DNA of 64,000 nucleotides, from contig CAYWXH010000001.1 of NCBI GenBank assembly GCA_964462295.1, positions 19,270 through 83,269 on the forward strand, read 5' to 3'. The notes under the pieces were generated by a model, which saw only the letters and a list, made by a program, of their open reading frames with translations, did no database searches and had not been told where the DNA came from. Of the stretch, positions 9,468-18,031 are shown one piece after another; positions within the stretch are counted from its first letter, which is position 1, and each line of letters starts with the position of its first letter. The stretch comes from JALVIU01 sp964462295 (GTDB lineage Bacteria; Atribacterota; JALVIU01). The position numbers and the translations under genes are program-made.

Positions 9468-10079
9468 GTGCCTTTATTGGAAAAGGTTCACTATAAAGAT
9501 ATTGTTATATACCATTATGATGAAATAGAATCTACATCAGATCTTATAAGAGATTTTGATAATAAAGGTACTAAAATTGTATTATGGGCCGATACACAGA
9601 CTAACGGTAGGGGAAGAAAAAAAAGAGATTGGGTATCTCCTTTGGGAGGACTCTGGTTTACCCTTTCTTTTGCTCCAAAAGATTTCCCTCAAGAATTCTT
9701 ACCTTATGTGGTAAGGATTCCTGCCTTGGCAGTCTCTACTGTCCTTATTTATTATGGGATTTCACCATCCATAAAACCCCCAAATGATATTTATGTGGAG
9801 AATAAGAAGATTGCTGGAATCCTAATCGATACAAAGATAAAGAATGAAAGGGTCGAAAGGATATATATAGGTATAGGTCTTAATATAAATAACACCACTA
9901 AAATACTTCCTCTCCCAATAAGAAGTAATGTAATAACTATGTATGACCTTTTTCCTAAAGATTACTCTATCAAGGAAATACTTTTTGAGATATTGGATGG
10001 TATATTTAATGGATTTGATACTTTATTTAAAGACAAAAAAGATATAGATAAATTATGGAATAAGATAGTTATCCAATAA
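9468..10079 (+). CDS. birA: Biotin--protein ligase, short form
   Basis: A 203-residue protein with the BirA/LplA catalytic fold: YDEIESTSDLIRDF, then the biotinyl-AMP loop TNGRGRKKRDWVSPLGGLWFTL and KPPNDIYVENKKIAGILIDTK with the catalytic-domain lysine. It has no N-terminal helix-turn-helix, so it is a ligase only and not the biotin-operon repressor, and the C-terminal SH3-like domain appears very short. The GTG start follows directly after the hisIE stop, making it the last gene of the operon. Its end overlaps the convergent aldolase gene by 11 bp. Biotin ligase in a his operon is probably a transcriptional convenience. Confidence 0.88.
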   Translation: MPLLEKVHYKDIVIYHYDEIESTSDLIRDFDNKGTKIVLWADTQTNGRGRKKRDWVSPLGGLWFTLSFAPKDFPQEFLPYVVRIPALAVSTVLIYYGISPSIKPPNDIYVENKKIAGILIDTKIKNERVERIYIGIGLNINNTTKILPLPIRSNVITMYDLFPKDYSIKEILFEILDGIFNGFDTLFKDKKDIDKLWNKIVIQ

Positions 10080-10863
10080 TTTTTTTAAAGATTGTACCAT
10101 TTTTCTTTAACCAATCATATACTATCCTTCCTTCATTTGGTAGGCTAAAATCCTTCACCCCTAGATCCATATATTTCTTTATATCTTCTTCAGTATAATT
10201 TACTCCAAACTCTACTCTGGGCCTTATACCTTTTTCTATTGCTAATTTTATTGTTTTTGCTTCTGCCTCCTTTACCTTTGGATGGTTACGTTCCCCAGGA
10301 TGCCCTATACTCATAGAATAATCATTGGGTCCAAATTGAACCATATCTATACCTTTCACAGATAAAATTTCGTCAAGGTGTTCTACTGCCTCTCTTTTTT
10401 CAATCATGATGGCAATTACTACATCATCCATAGCTTCTACATATGAGGGATGCCCTGACTCTATAAAATATCCTGTGTTCCTTCTACTTGCCGCTCCATT
10501 TAATCCTTTTCTTTCGGGTGTCTCTGCCTTCACTATCTTTACGCATTCTATTACATCTTCATATGTCCTTATATCTGTAAAAAGTACATTTTGTATTCCT
10601 GCGCCAAGCGCCCTTTGTGCAATAAATGCCCTATTGTTTTGATCTATTTTTATCATTGAAGACATATCAAAAAGTTCTATAGCTCTTGCAATGTTTTCAA
10701 GATCGTGTAAGGTCCATGAAGTATATTCTCCCAAAAATTCTATATAGTCAAATAACCCTGTATAGCCTATAATCTCTGCCATTCCTGCCCAAGGAGATAA
10801 CATTCTTGTGGCAAGTGTAGGTTCTCCTTTTCTTATCTTTTCTCTAAGTTTATTTTTCCTCAT
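10069..10863 (-). CDS. HpcH/HpaI aldolase family protein
   Basis: A 264-residue class II pyruvate-type aldolase related to 4-hydroxy-2-oxoheptanedioate aldolase and 2-dehydro-3-deoxyglucarate aldolase. Seen are the metal-binding Glu in IAIMIEKREAVEHLDEIL, the Asp in VQFGPNDYSMSIGHPGERNHP and GAGIQNVLFTDIRTYEDV. At the position where relatives usually read VRVP or VRIP (substrate-binding Arg), this protein reads MIKID, so a different substrate is possible. Strong GGGAGGAAAAG ribosome site. It stands alone and converges on birA. Exact substrate unknown. Confidence 0.8.
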   Translation of the reverse strand: MRKNKLREKIRKGEPTLATRMLSPWAGMAEIIGYTGLFDYIEFLGEYTSWTLHDLENIARAIELFDMSSMIKIDQNNRAFIAQRALGAGIQNVLFTDIRTYEDVIECVKIVKAETPERKGLNGAASRRNTGYFIESGHPSYVEAMDDVVIAIMIEKREAVEHLDEILSVKGIDMVQFGPNDYSMSIGHPGERNHPKVKEAEAKTIKLAIEKGIRPRVEFGVNYTEEDIKKYMDLGVKDFSLPNEGRIVYDWLKKNGTIFKKIIG

Positions 10864-11050
10864 CTTTTCCTCCCTTTTATTTAAAATTTATATTATTATA
10901 TCATAAATTCTCATAGTATAGAAACTTATTAGGGTAAAACCAGAGCGTAGTCTTTTAAATACGTATAGCTACCTTTTTAAAAAAGAAATTTCGATTTTTG
11001 AAGAAAATCTAAAGAAAATCGAGCTATGGTGACATATTTCTGATTAATTA

Positions 11051-11112
11051 TTGCAGATGAAATTTATTGAAACTTAGTGATATTTGCTGAATTTTGCTGA
11101 AGAGTGTATAAT
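11051..11112 (+). promoter_or_regulatory. Sugar-operon promoter embedded in five 10-bp-phased repeats
   Basis: A likely promoter has -35 TTGCTG (11084-11089), 17 bp spacer and -10 TATAAT (11107-11112). The stretch 11051-11100 reads as five consecutive decamers each ending in TGA, the last two sharing TTTGCTGA exactly 10 bp apart, the third from last ending TTAGTGA and the one before it ending TTATTGA. Tandem sites on one helix face are typical of DeoR-family operators, and the operon ends with a DeoR gene. The rest of the 280-bp gap (10864-11050) shows only the SD and AT-rich upstream region of the minus-strand aldolase gene and nothing else I recognise. Confidence 0.55.
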
Positions 11113-11143
11113 TTTTTAAAACTTCTTAAGGGAGGGTATAGAC

Positions 11144-12412
11144 ATGAAAAGGCTTTTGGTTTTTGGTTTAGTCTTTCTCTTTTTATTAAGTGTAACAAGT
11201 TTTAGTTTTGCAAAACCTATTGAGGTGAAGATGTGGTTTCATTCGGGAAGGGGTGAAGAGAGGGCTGTCATTAATGATCAGGTAAAGCGCTTCAATAGTA
11301 TGCAAAATGAGGTAAAAGTTATAGCTGTTCAGCTTCCAGAGGGAAGCTATGCAGAACAGGTAAATGCAGCAGCATTGGCAGGAGATCTACCTGATATTTT
11401 GGATCTTGATGGTCCGTATGTATCAAATTATGCTTGGGCAAAGTATATAAGACCATTGGATGAATTTATATCACCCGAACTCCGAAAAGATTTCTTACCA
11501 TCTATTATTTCTCAAGGCCTTTATAATGGTAAGATTTATGCCCTTGGTACATTTGATTCCGGACTTGCTATGTGGGGAAATAAGAAATACCTGGAGAAGA
11601 TAGGTGCAAGGATTCCAAAGCATGTTGATGAGGCATGGACATTTACTGAATTTATGAGTATATTGAAAAAGCTTAAGGCATTAAAAGAAGTAAAGTACCC
11701 TATAGATTTCAAGATAAATTATGGCGTAGGTGAGTGGTATACTTATGGATTTTCCCCTATCTTTCAGGCATTTGGTGCAGACCTTATAGATAGAAAGACT
11801 TATAAGAGTGCAGATGGCATATTGAATGGACCTGAGGCCTTAGCTGCGGCAGCGTGGTTCCAGGCATTGTTTGCACAGAAGTTTGCAGATTCTAATCCTC
11901 CAGGAGATGCTGAATTTATAAATGGTGAGGCCGCTATATCTTGGGTAGGACATTGGGTATGGCAGCCTTATCATAAGGCTTTGGGAAATGATCTTGTCTT
12001 ATTACCTATGCCAAAGTTCTTTAAGCAGGCAACGGGAATGGGCTCCTGGGCATGGAGTATTACGACAAAATCTAAGCATCCAGAAGCAGCATGGAAGTTT
12101 TTGGCATTCTTGCTTAAACCAGAAGAGATTCTTAAAATGACTAATGCAAATGGTGCAGTACCATCTCGTTTCAGTGCTATTTCAAAATCTGAACTCTATA
12201 AGAAAGACGGACCTTTGGCTATATTTGTTGAACAACTTAAAACAATCGCAGTTCCAAGACCTGTAACACCTGCATATCCTGCTATTACTTCATCTTTTGC
12301 AAAGGCTATAGATAACATTATAAAGGGTGCAGATATTAGAAAAGAATTAGATAATGCAGTAAAAGAAATAGATCAAGATATAGAATACAATGCTGGATAT
12401 CCTATGAAATAG
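11144..12412 (+). CDS. CUT1 sugar ABC transporter substrate-binding protein
   Basis: A 422-residue extracellular solute-binding protein of family 1. Residues 1-23 are a signal peptide (MKR, long hydrophobic core, cleavage near SFAKP). The mature part begins IEVKMWFHSGRGEE and contains LAGDLPDILDLDGPYVSNYAW and MGSWAWSITTKSKHPEAAWKFLAFLL, usual for the family. The sugar cannot be named from sequence; linked kinase and sucrose-phosphate-synthase-like genes hint at a fructose-containing or related sugar. SD AAGGGAGGG. First gene of the operon. Confidence 0.88.
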   Translation: MKRLLVFGLVFLFLLSVTSFSFAKPIEVKMWFHSGRGEERAVINDQVKRFNSMQNEVKVIAVQLPEGSYAEQVNAAALAGDLPDILDLDGPYVSNYAWAKYIRPLDEFISPELRKDFLPSIISQGLYNGKIYALGTFDSGLAMWGNKKYLEKIGARIPKHVDEAWTFTEFMSILKKLKALKEVKYPIDFKINYGVGEWYTYGFSPIFQAFGADLIDRKTYKSADGILNGPEALAAAAWFQALFAQKFADSNPPGDAEFINGEAAISWVGHWVWQPYHKALGNDLVLLPMPKFFKQATGMGSWAWSITTKSKHPEAAWKFLAFLLKPEEILKMTNANGAVPSRFSAISKSELYKKDGPLAIFVEQLKTIAVPRPVTPAYPAITSSFAKAIDNIIKGADIRKELDNAVKEIDQDIEYNAGYPMK

Positions 12413-12426
12413 TATCTTTTCTTTTT

Positions 12427-12454
12427 TGGGTGGGTAGGTTTTTCTATCCACCCA
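12427..12454 (+). other. Intercistronic hairpin between binding-protein and permease genes
   Basis: TGGGTGGGTAG (12427-12437) pairs with CTATCCACCCA (12444-12454), one G-U pair, followed by a T-rich run. It could be a partial terminator or an mRNA 3'-end stabiliser that lets the binding protein be made in excess over the permeases. Confidence 0.6.
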
Positions 12455-12479
12455 TTTCTTTTATATAAAGGAGCGAATT

Positions 12480-13379
12480 ATGAAAAGACATTTAAATTTT
12501 AGAAGTAATAAAAAGGCAATTCTGTTATTTCTATTGCCTGCTATAATTTTGCTTTTATTTTTTATAATTATCCCCTTTATTATGGCATTTTTACTCTCTT
12601 TTACTAATCAACGTCTTATCCCTGCGCCTGTACCTACGAAATTTATAGGGGTACTAAATTATAAGATACTCCTTAAAGATGAACTTTTTAGAAAAGGTCT
12701 TTTAAATACTTTTTATTTTGCATTAATAGTAGTTCCTCTTCAGAGTGCTTTTGCTTTGGGACTTGCCCTTTTGGTTAATAAGAAGCTAAAGGGTGTAAAT
12801 TTTTTTAGGACAATATATTTTATTCCTACAGTAACTGTAATGGTTGTTGTGGCTGTAATATGGAGTTTTTTATATCATCCTGAAGGCCTTATAAATGCCT
12901 TTCTTTCTGTTATTACCTTTGGTAAGTGGAAGCCTATAGATTTTCTTAGCAATCCTTATTGGGCTTTTCCTGCTATAATGTTTATGTCTATTTGGCAGGG
13001 AGTAGGATTTCAAATGCTTATATTTTTAGCGGGATTGCAAGATATACCAAAAATACTTTATGAAGCGGCAACTATTGATGGTGCAAGTGGATGGAAGCAG
13101 TTTATATATATTACATTACCTCAATTAAAAAATACCACTACTTTTGTTATAATATCTACAACTATACTTGCATTAAGGCTTTTTGATCAAGTAAAAATTA
13201 TGACAAATGGTGGGCCAAGGGGTGCAACATATACCATCATCCTTCATCTTTATAATATGGGATTTAAGAGGTTAAATGTGGGTTATGCATCTGCCATTAC
13301 AGTTGTGTTTTTCTTAATAGTCCTTTTGATTTCTGTGGTTCAGAGGGCACTTCTTGGTGAAACAAGGGAGGTGGGATGA
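12480..13379 (+). CDS. CUT1 sugar ABC transporter permease (MalF type)
   Basis: A 299-residue inner-membrane protein with about six hydrophobic segments. The first spans roughly residues 15-38. The cytoplasmic EAA loop that contacts the ATPase is seen as LYEAATIDGASGWKQFIYITLPQL. It follows the binding protein and precedes a second permease, as in malEFG-type loci. No ATPase gene lies in the operon, so it probably uses a shared MsmK/MalK-type ATPase encoded elsewhere. Confidence 0.9.
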   Translation: MKRHLNFRSNKKAILLFLLPAIILLLFFIIIPFIMAFLLSFTNQRLIPAPVPTKFIGVLNYKILLKDELFRKGLLNTFYFALIVVPLQSAFALGLALLVNKKLKGVNFFRTIYFIPTVTVMVVVAVIWSFLYHPEGLINAFLSVITFGKWKPIDFLSNPYWAFPAIMFMSIWQGVGFQMLIFLAGLQDIPKILYEAATIDGASGWKQFIYITLPQLKNTTTFVIISTTILALRLFDQVKIMTNGGPRGATYTIILHLYNMGFKRLNVGYASAITVVFFLIVLLISVVQRALLGETREVG

Positions 13380-14215
13380 TTGCATAAGACCAAAGTTGTA
13401 AACAATGTATTAAGTTATGTGCTTCTTGTTGGGTTTGCCCTTTTCTTTTTATTTCCACTTATATATATGATTTCTACAAGCCTGAACCCAGATGAAATGA
13501 ATATACTTAAGATTATGGGTTCTATAAAGGCCTTTTTCCCATCCCATATTTCACTAAAAAATTATGGAGATGTGTTTAGGAGGATGCCCTTTGGAAGATT
13601 TATGTTAAACTCTATAATAGTGGTTTCATCTACTGTTATATTGGGTATTTTTGTAAATAGTATGGCAGCATTTGCCTTGGCAAGATTTTCATGGAAGGGA
13701 AGGGGATTTCTTATAGCGCTCATTGTGGCACTCATGATAATTCCTTTCGAGGCAATAGCTATACCTCTTCTACTTATAGTTAATAGACTTGGTTGGCTAG
13801 ATTCTTATCATGTACAGATTATACCCTTTATTGTAAATCCATTTTATCTATTCCTTTTTTATCAATTTTTTATAGGTTTACCGAAAGAACTTGAGGAATC
13901 AGCACTTATAGATGGGGCAAGTTGGTTTAAGATATACTGGAATATCTCTATTCCATTATCAAAGCCTATTATTGCTAGTGTTGCAATTCTTCATTTTTTG
14001 CAGCACTGGGGTTTTTTCTCTGGCCACTTATGGTGACAAGAGGTTATTCATATAGACCTCTTCCAGTTGCTATGCAGGTCTTCTTTGGCCAGTATCCAAG
14101 GAACTGGGGTGATATCATGGCCTTTGCAGCAATGATGACTGTTCCTGTGATCTTATTGTTTGTATTTTTACAGAGACAGTATGTAAATACGGCAAAAACT
14201 GCAGGGATAAAATGA
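13380..14215 (+). pseudogene. CUT1 sugar ABC transporter permease (MalG type), frameshifted
   Basis: Two overlapping frames together make one MalG-type permease. The first (TTG 13380 to TGA 14036) encodes about 218 residues including the EAA loop ELEESALIDGASWFKIYWNI. The second (about 14018-14215) continues with FLWPLMVTRGYSYRPLPVAMQ and the last membrane segment. The break falls at GGGGTTTTTT (14008-14017), where one added base would restore HWGFFLWPLMVTRG and a normal length of about 279 residues. A homopolymer of this kind may be a sequencing or assembly error, or a real recent mutation. Flanking genes are intact and overlap normally. Confidence 0.85.
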
Positions 14216-15156
14216 ATAAGAAGATCCTTTTAATAGGAGAATCTTTAATTGATCTTATCTCTGGTAACTATGTAAAGAGTGTAAAAGATGCAGACTCTTT
14301 TACTCCACATCTTGGGGGCTCTCCTTTTAATATAGCAACAATGCTTGGAGATTTAGGATTTAAGCCTTTTTTCCTTACTAGAATAGGAGATGATCCTTTT
14401 GGATATCTCATTGTAAGAGAATTAGAAGGCAGAGGTGTAGATACTACTTATGTACAGATGGATCCATATAGTCATACTTCTATGGTACTTATTGCAAAAT
14501 CTAAGGAAAATCATGATTTCTTACCTTTAAGAGATGCCGATTATAAATTGGTTTTACCAGATGAAAGTATTATAGATAATCTTTTAAAAAGAGTGGACAT
14601 AATTCATTTTAGTAGTTGGCCTATATCTCGTCTCCCTTCTCGACATACTTTAGAAAATATATTGATTAAGGCAAAAAAATATGATATAAAAATATGTTTC
14701 GATATAAACTATAGACGTAAACTTCTAAATACTAACTTTGATGCCATAAGTTATATAAAAAAATTGTTAAGAGATATTTACATGGTAAAACCTTCTGTTG
14801 AGGATGCATATGAGATCTTTGGAGAGAAAAGAAATGATGAATATATAGATATGTTTCATCATTTCGGGGTAAAGTATGTGGTACTTACATTGGGGAAAAA
14901 AGGTGCCTTGGTATCAGATGGGAAAAAGATACAAACCCTTCCGTCTCTTGCAAAACATCCTGTGGATTCGACAGGTGCTGGAGATGGTTTTTGGGCAGGA
15001 CTTTATTATGGGATAAGGTTAGGGTATGACATATTTAAATCAGCAGAGATTGGAAGCATTATTGCAGCATTTAAGACAGATTCTAAAAGTCCAAGTGAGA
15101 GGCTCCCTTCCTTGGAGAGGCTTAAAAATATGTATAAAGTTAAGGAGAACTTATGA
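14212..15156 (+). CDS. PfkB-family carbohydrate kinase, fructokinase-like
   Basis: A 314-residue ribokinase-fold kinase. The N-terminal GESLIDLI and HLGGSPFNIATMLGDLG (sugar-binding di-glycine) and the C-terminal PVDSTGAGDGFWAGLYYG (catalytic Asp in GAGD and anion hole) are the two PfkB signatures. The gene overlaps the upstream permease by 4 bp and the next gene by 4 bp. Beside a sucrose-phosphate-synthase-like enzyme, a fructokinase making fructose 6-phosphate is the simplest reading; 2-keto-3-deoxygluconate or other sugars remain possible. Confidence 0.85.
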   Translation: MNKKILLIGESLIDLISGNYVKSVKDADSFTPHLGGSPFNIATMLGDLGFKPFFLTRIGDDPFGYLIVRELEGRGVDTTYVQMDPYSHTSMVLIAKSKENHDFLPLRDADYKLVLPDESIIDNLLKRVDIIHFSSWPISRLPSRHTLENILIKAKKYDIKICFDINYRRKLLNTNFDAISYIKKLLRDIYMVKPSVEDAYEIFGEKRNDEYIDMFHHFGVKYVVLTLGKKGALVSDGKKIQTLPSLAKHPVDSTGAGDGFWAGLYYGIRLGYDIFKSAEIGSIIAAFKTDSKSPSERLPSLERLKNMYKVKENL

Positions 15157-16574
15157 GAGTAGCATTTTTGAATCCTCAAGGTAATTTTGATTCAAGAGAT
15201 AGTTATTGGGGGTTACATCCTGATTTTGGTGGCCAATTGGTATATGTAAAAGAGATTTCTACTGTACTTTCTTCATGGGGTATAGATGTAGACATAATAA
15301 CAAGAAGGATTATTGATCCAGACTGGCCTGAATTTTCAGAGCCTATAGAATATTATAAGGGAATAGATAACTTAAGAATCGTAAGGATTGAGTTCGGTGG
15401 CAAAAAATTTTTAAGAAAGGAAAAACTATGGCCATATCTTAAGGATTACGCTAAGGGCATAATAGATTTTTATGAAAGAGAGGATAGGTTCCCAGACTTT
15501 ATTACTACTCATTATGGAGATGGTGGAATATCGGGTACCATGATTAATCTATGGACTAAAGTCCCGTACACCTTTACCGCACATTCCTTAGGTGCACCTA
15601 AAATGGAAAGGCTTCTTGTAAGTGAAAGGGAAAATTTTAAAGAAATAGATGAAAAGTATAATTTCACAATAAGGATAAATGCAGAGAGAATAGCTATGAA
15701 ATATTCTGTAAAAAATATAGTAAATAGTAATGTAGAAAGGTACGATCAATATGGGCATGGGCTTTATAAAGGTTGGATAGACATAAATGATGATAGTCGT
15801 TTTGAAACTGTATATCCTGGTGTAAATACGAAAATATTTAACCCTTATCCTAAAGATATAGATACTGAAATAAAGAAGAAAATTTTTAAGAAATATCCAA
15901 AAAATCACTTGCCTTGGGTTATTCTTTCAAGTAGAATAGATGCAAAGAAGAATCATATAAGTGTAATAAAGGCATATGCAGAAAATAAGAGATTACAGGA
16001 TTTAGCTAATATATTTGTCGTAACTCGGGGTATAGATGATGTATTTAAAGATACTCTTTCAAAGAGTGATGAAGGTATATTATCCGATATAATATCAGTT
16101 ATAAAAGAAAATCGTATAGAAGATAAGGTTTTATTTTTTAATATTGAAGGACAACAAGAGCTTGCAGCACTTTATAGGATAGGTTTTGAAAGGGGTTCAA
16201 TCTTTGCATTACCTACAATACATGAGCCTTTTGGGCTTGCTATCATAGAGGCCATGGCCTGTGGTCTTCCTGTAATGGCTACAAAGCATGGAGGACCTGT
16301 AGAAATACTCAAAGAGAGTGGAGAAGAGTATGGACTCTTAATAGATCCTGTAGATACAAAAGATATAGGAGAAGGAATATTAAAACTTATAACATCTTCT
16401 AAGTTATATAAGGAATTTTCAAGAAAGGGAATAAAGCGTGTTAGAGAGAAATTTACTTGGGATAGTGCGGCAAAGAAATATTTAGATATTATAGAAAAAA
16501 ATTTGGATAAGACTTTGATAGAACCAGAAATTCCCTCTTACTTTTTGAACGGAAGAGGAATACTATTCTTATAA
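15153..16574 (+). CDS. GT4 glycosyltransferase, sucrose-phosphate-synthase-like
   Basis: A 473-residue GT-B enzyme of the GT4 family. The start VAFLNPQGNFDSRDSYWGLHP followed by DFGGQLVYVKEIS, DIITRRIIDPDWPEF, THYGDGGISG and FTAHSLGAPKMERL follows bacterial sucrose-phosphate synthases closely (as I recall the Halothermothrix orenii enzyme). The donor-site motif is HEPFGLAIIEAMACGLPV. It would transfer glucose (or mannose, as in mannosylfructose-phosphate synthase) to fructose 6-phosphate. No phosphatase domain is fused and none is adjacent, so the sugar phosphate must be hydrolysed elsewhere or the enzyme runs in reverse. Confidence 0.82.
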   Translation: MRVAFLNPQGNFDSRDSYWGLHPDFGGQLVYVKEISTVLSSWGIDVDIITRRIIDPDWPEFSEPIEYYKGIDNLRIVRIEFGGKKFLRKEKLWPYLKDYAKGIIDFYEREDRFPDFITTHYGDGGISGTMINLWTKVPYTFTAHSLGAPKMERLLVSERENFKEIDEKYNFTIRINAERIAMKYSVKNIVNSNVERYDQYGHGLYKGWIDINDDSRFETVYPGVNTKIFNPYPKDIDTEIKKKIFKKYPKNHLPWVILSSRIDAKKNHISVIKAYAENKRLQDLANIFVVTRGIDDVFKDTLSKSDEGILSDIISVIKENRIEDKVLFFNIEGQQELAALYRIGFERGSIFALPTIHEPFGLAIIEAMACGLPVMATKHGGPVEILKESGEEYGLLIDPVDTKDIGEGILKLITSSKLYKEFSRKGIKRVREKFTWDSAAKKYLDIIEKNLDKTLIEPEIPSYFLNGRGILFL

Positions 16575-16589
16575 TATAGGAGAGAAGCT

Positions 16590-17336
16590 GTGAAAAATAA
16601 AGATATAGGCAGACCCTTGGCTGAGGCGAGAAGACGTCAGATTTTAAAGATTATAAATAAAAGAAAAAGCGTAACAGTTCAAGAAATTGCACATATGTTG
16701 GGAGTATCTTTGTCTACAGTACGAAATGACCTTAATATTTTAGGAAAAAATGGGCTCATATATCGTACACACGGGGGTGCGCTTACAAAGGAGAAATTTA
16801 ATCCAGAATATCAAAAAAGTATCTCTCAGTTTTCAGAAGTAAAGGCAAAAATAGCAAGAAAAGCACTTGAATTTGTAGAACCTAATGATACAATCTTTAT
16901 TGATTCTGGAAGTACCACACTTGCATTTTCTGAAGAACTTATAGTATCAGACATACCATGTCATGTGATTACTAATTCTCTCTATATAATAAATACACTT
17001 ATAGATGCAGAGAATATAACTCTTCATGTTATTGGTGGAGAGTTTAGAAAAAGAACCATGAATTTTATAGACCCTGAGCCAGATCTTAGTAAGTACGGTA
17101 TATTTAAGGCATTTATGGGGATAAGTGTTTTTGATAGAAATGGTTTTTATGTGTCTAATCTATTTGAGGCAAGATTTAAGAAAATGGTTATAGATATATC
17201 TCAGAAGGTTTTTATGTTGGCAGATTCAAGTAAATATGGAAAAACATCTACGGCCCTTATAGAGAAGTGGAAAAAAGATTATATACTAATTACCGATAAA
17301 AAGGTAGATATACTTGGAAGTTTAGTCATTGTTTAA
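16590..17336 (+). CDS. DeoR-family transcriptional regulator
   Basis: A 248-residue repressor. The N-terminal winged helix-turn-helix is seen in RRQILKIINKRKSVTVQEIAHMLGVSLSTVRNDLNIL plus IYRTHGGAL, and the C-terminal sugar-phosphate sensor domain in NDTIFIDSGSTTLAF and NSLYIINTL. GTG start behind AGGAGAGAAGC. As last gene of the sugar locus it probably controls the 11-kb promoter and senses a phosphorylated sugar. It overlaps the convergent MazG-like gene by 15 bp. Confidence 0.9.
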   Translation: MKNKDIGRPLAEARRRQILKIINKRKSVTVQEIAHMLGVSLSTVRNDLNILGKNGLIYRTHGGALTKEKFNPEYQKSISQFSEVKAKIARKALEFVEPNDTIFIDSGSTTLAFSEELIVSDIPCHVITNSLYIINTLIDAENITLHVIGGEFRKRTMNFIDPEPDLSKYGIFKAFMGISVFDRNGFYVSNLFEARFKKMVIDISQKVFMLADSSKYGKTSTALIEKWKKDYILITDKKVDILGSLVIV

Positions 17337-17666
17337 TTTTTTGTAGTTTCCTTGATATAGCTCTCTAGGATATTTTTTTCTGTTTTTTTCTAATTTCTCA
17401 AAGGATGCATCGATTATATCTATATCCAGTTTATTAGCTAAATGAAGAAGGTAGATAAAAACATCCGATATTTCCTCTCCAATTTCTTGTAGTTCTTTTT
17501 CAGTATATTCCCTTGGTTTTTTGTCTTCCCATTGGAAATGCTCAAGGAGCTCTGCTGCCTCTATAGATACAGAAGTAGCCAGATTTTTCGGAGTATGATA
17601 TTTCTCCCAATTCCTTTCTTTTACGAATTTTTCTATCTCTTCTTGTAATTCTTTTAATCGATTCAT
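17322..17666 (-). CDS. MazG-like nucleotide pyrophosphohydrolase
   Basis: About 114 residues from MNRLKELQEEIEKF. SIEAAELLEHFQW and EIGEEISDVFIYLLHLANKL contain the EXXE(12-28)EXXD metal-binding pattern of the dimeric MazG/RS21-C6 (dCTP pyrophosphatase-like) group, which cleaves non-canonical or excess NTPs. A longer frame begins at 17708 but runs through a terminator hairpin, so the start at 17666 is preferred. A TATACT (-10 like, 17677-17672) ends only 5 bp before this ATG and no SD is seen, so a leaderless mRNA is plausible. Confidence 0.82.
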   Translation of the reverse strand: MNRLKELQEEIEKFVKERNWEKYHTPKNLATSVSIEAAELLEHFQWEDKKPREYTEKELQEIGEEISDVFIYLLHLANKLDIDIIDASFEKLEKNRKKYPRELYQGNYKKLNND

Positions 17667-17687
17667 ATTTAAGTATAACATAAAAAG

Positions 17688-17726
17688 TGGAAAAAGTATA
17701 GGCATCATCGATGATGCCTATACTTT
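17688..17726 (-). terminator. Terminator of the csoR-SHOCT transcript
   Basis: A perfect 34-bp palindrome (17693-17726) centred on TCGA follows the SHOCT gene stop; on the minus strand it is followed by a run of T (TTTTTCCACTTTTT). It is a strong candidate rho-independent terminator for the leftward copper transcript. Confidence 0.8.
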
Positions 17727-17735
17727 AACTTACTC

Positions 17736-18014
17736 CTAACTTCCTTCTTCTAATTCTCTTTTTATCTTTTTATATTCCTCTTCTGTTATCTCACCTTTGG
17801 CATATCTTACCTTTATAGCATTTATTGCTTCCTTGGTGAGCTCTTCGTCCCGAGCGTCCTTGCCTTTTATACCCTTTATTGCATAGTAGATAACCAAACC
17901 TACTATTATTGCAAAAATAAGTCCCATAATCCAACCTCCAAGTGGAAAATTAAAAAAATGTGCAAAATAACACCCTTCTCCTTCGCCTACAATACCATGA
18001 GCATAAGCAATCAT
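17736..18014 (-). CDS. Small membrane protein with SHOCT domain
   Basis: A 92-residue protein. The N-terminus holds Cys and several His (AHGIVGEGEGCYFAHFFN), then one membrane segment (about 28-48, GWIMGLIFAIIVGLVIYYAIKG), then a charged C-terminal SHOCT domain (about 60-90) ending YAKGEITEEEYKKIKRELE. It is 17 bp after csoR in the same transcript, so a copper-linked role is likely, but its activity is unknown. SHOCT domains are common in small membrane proteins and thought to mediate oligomerisation. Confidence 0.8.
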   Translation of the reverse strand: MIAYAHGIVGEGEGCYFAHFFNFPLGGWIMGLIFAIIVGLVIYYAIKGIKGKDARDEELTKEAINAIKVRYAKGEITEEEYKKIKRELEEGS

Positions 18015-18031
18015 TTTTGCCTTCCCTCCTT

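Noticed and set aside
13380..14215. Programmed frameshift in the permease
   Set aside because: GGGGTTTTTT lacks a typical slippery heptamer and stimulatory structure, and permeases of this type are not known to use frameshifting; error or mutation is simpler.
17667..17708. N-terminal extension of the MazG-like protein
   Set aside because: The extension is the translated terminator palindrome and -10 region; the family begins near MNRLKELQ.
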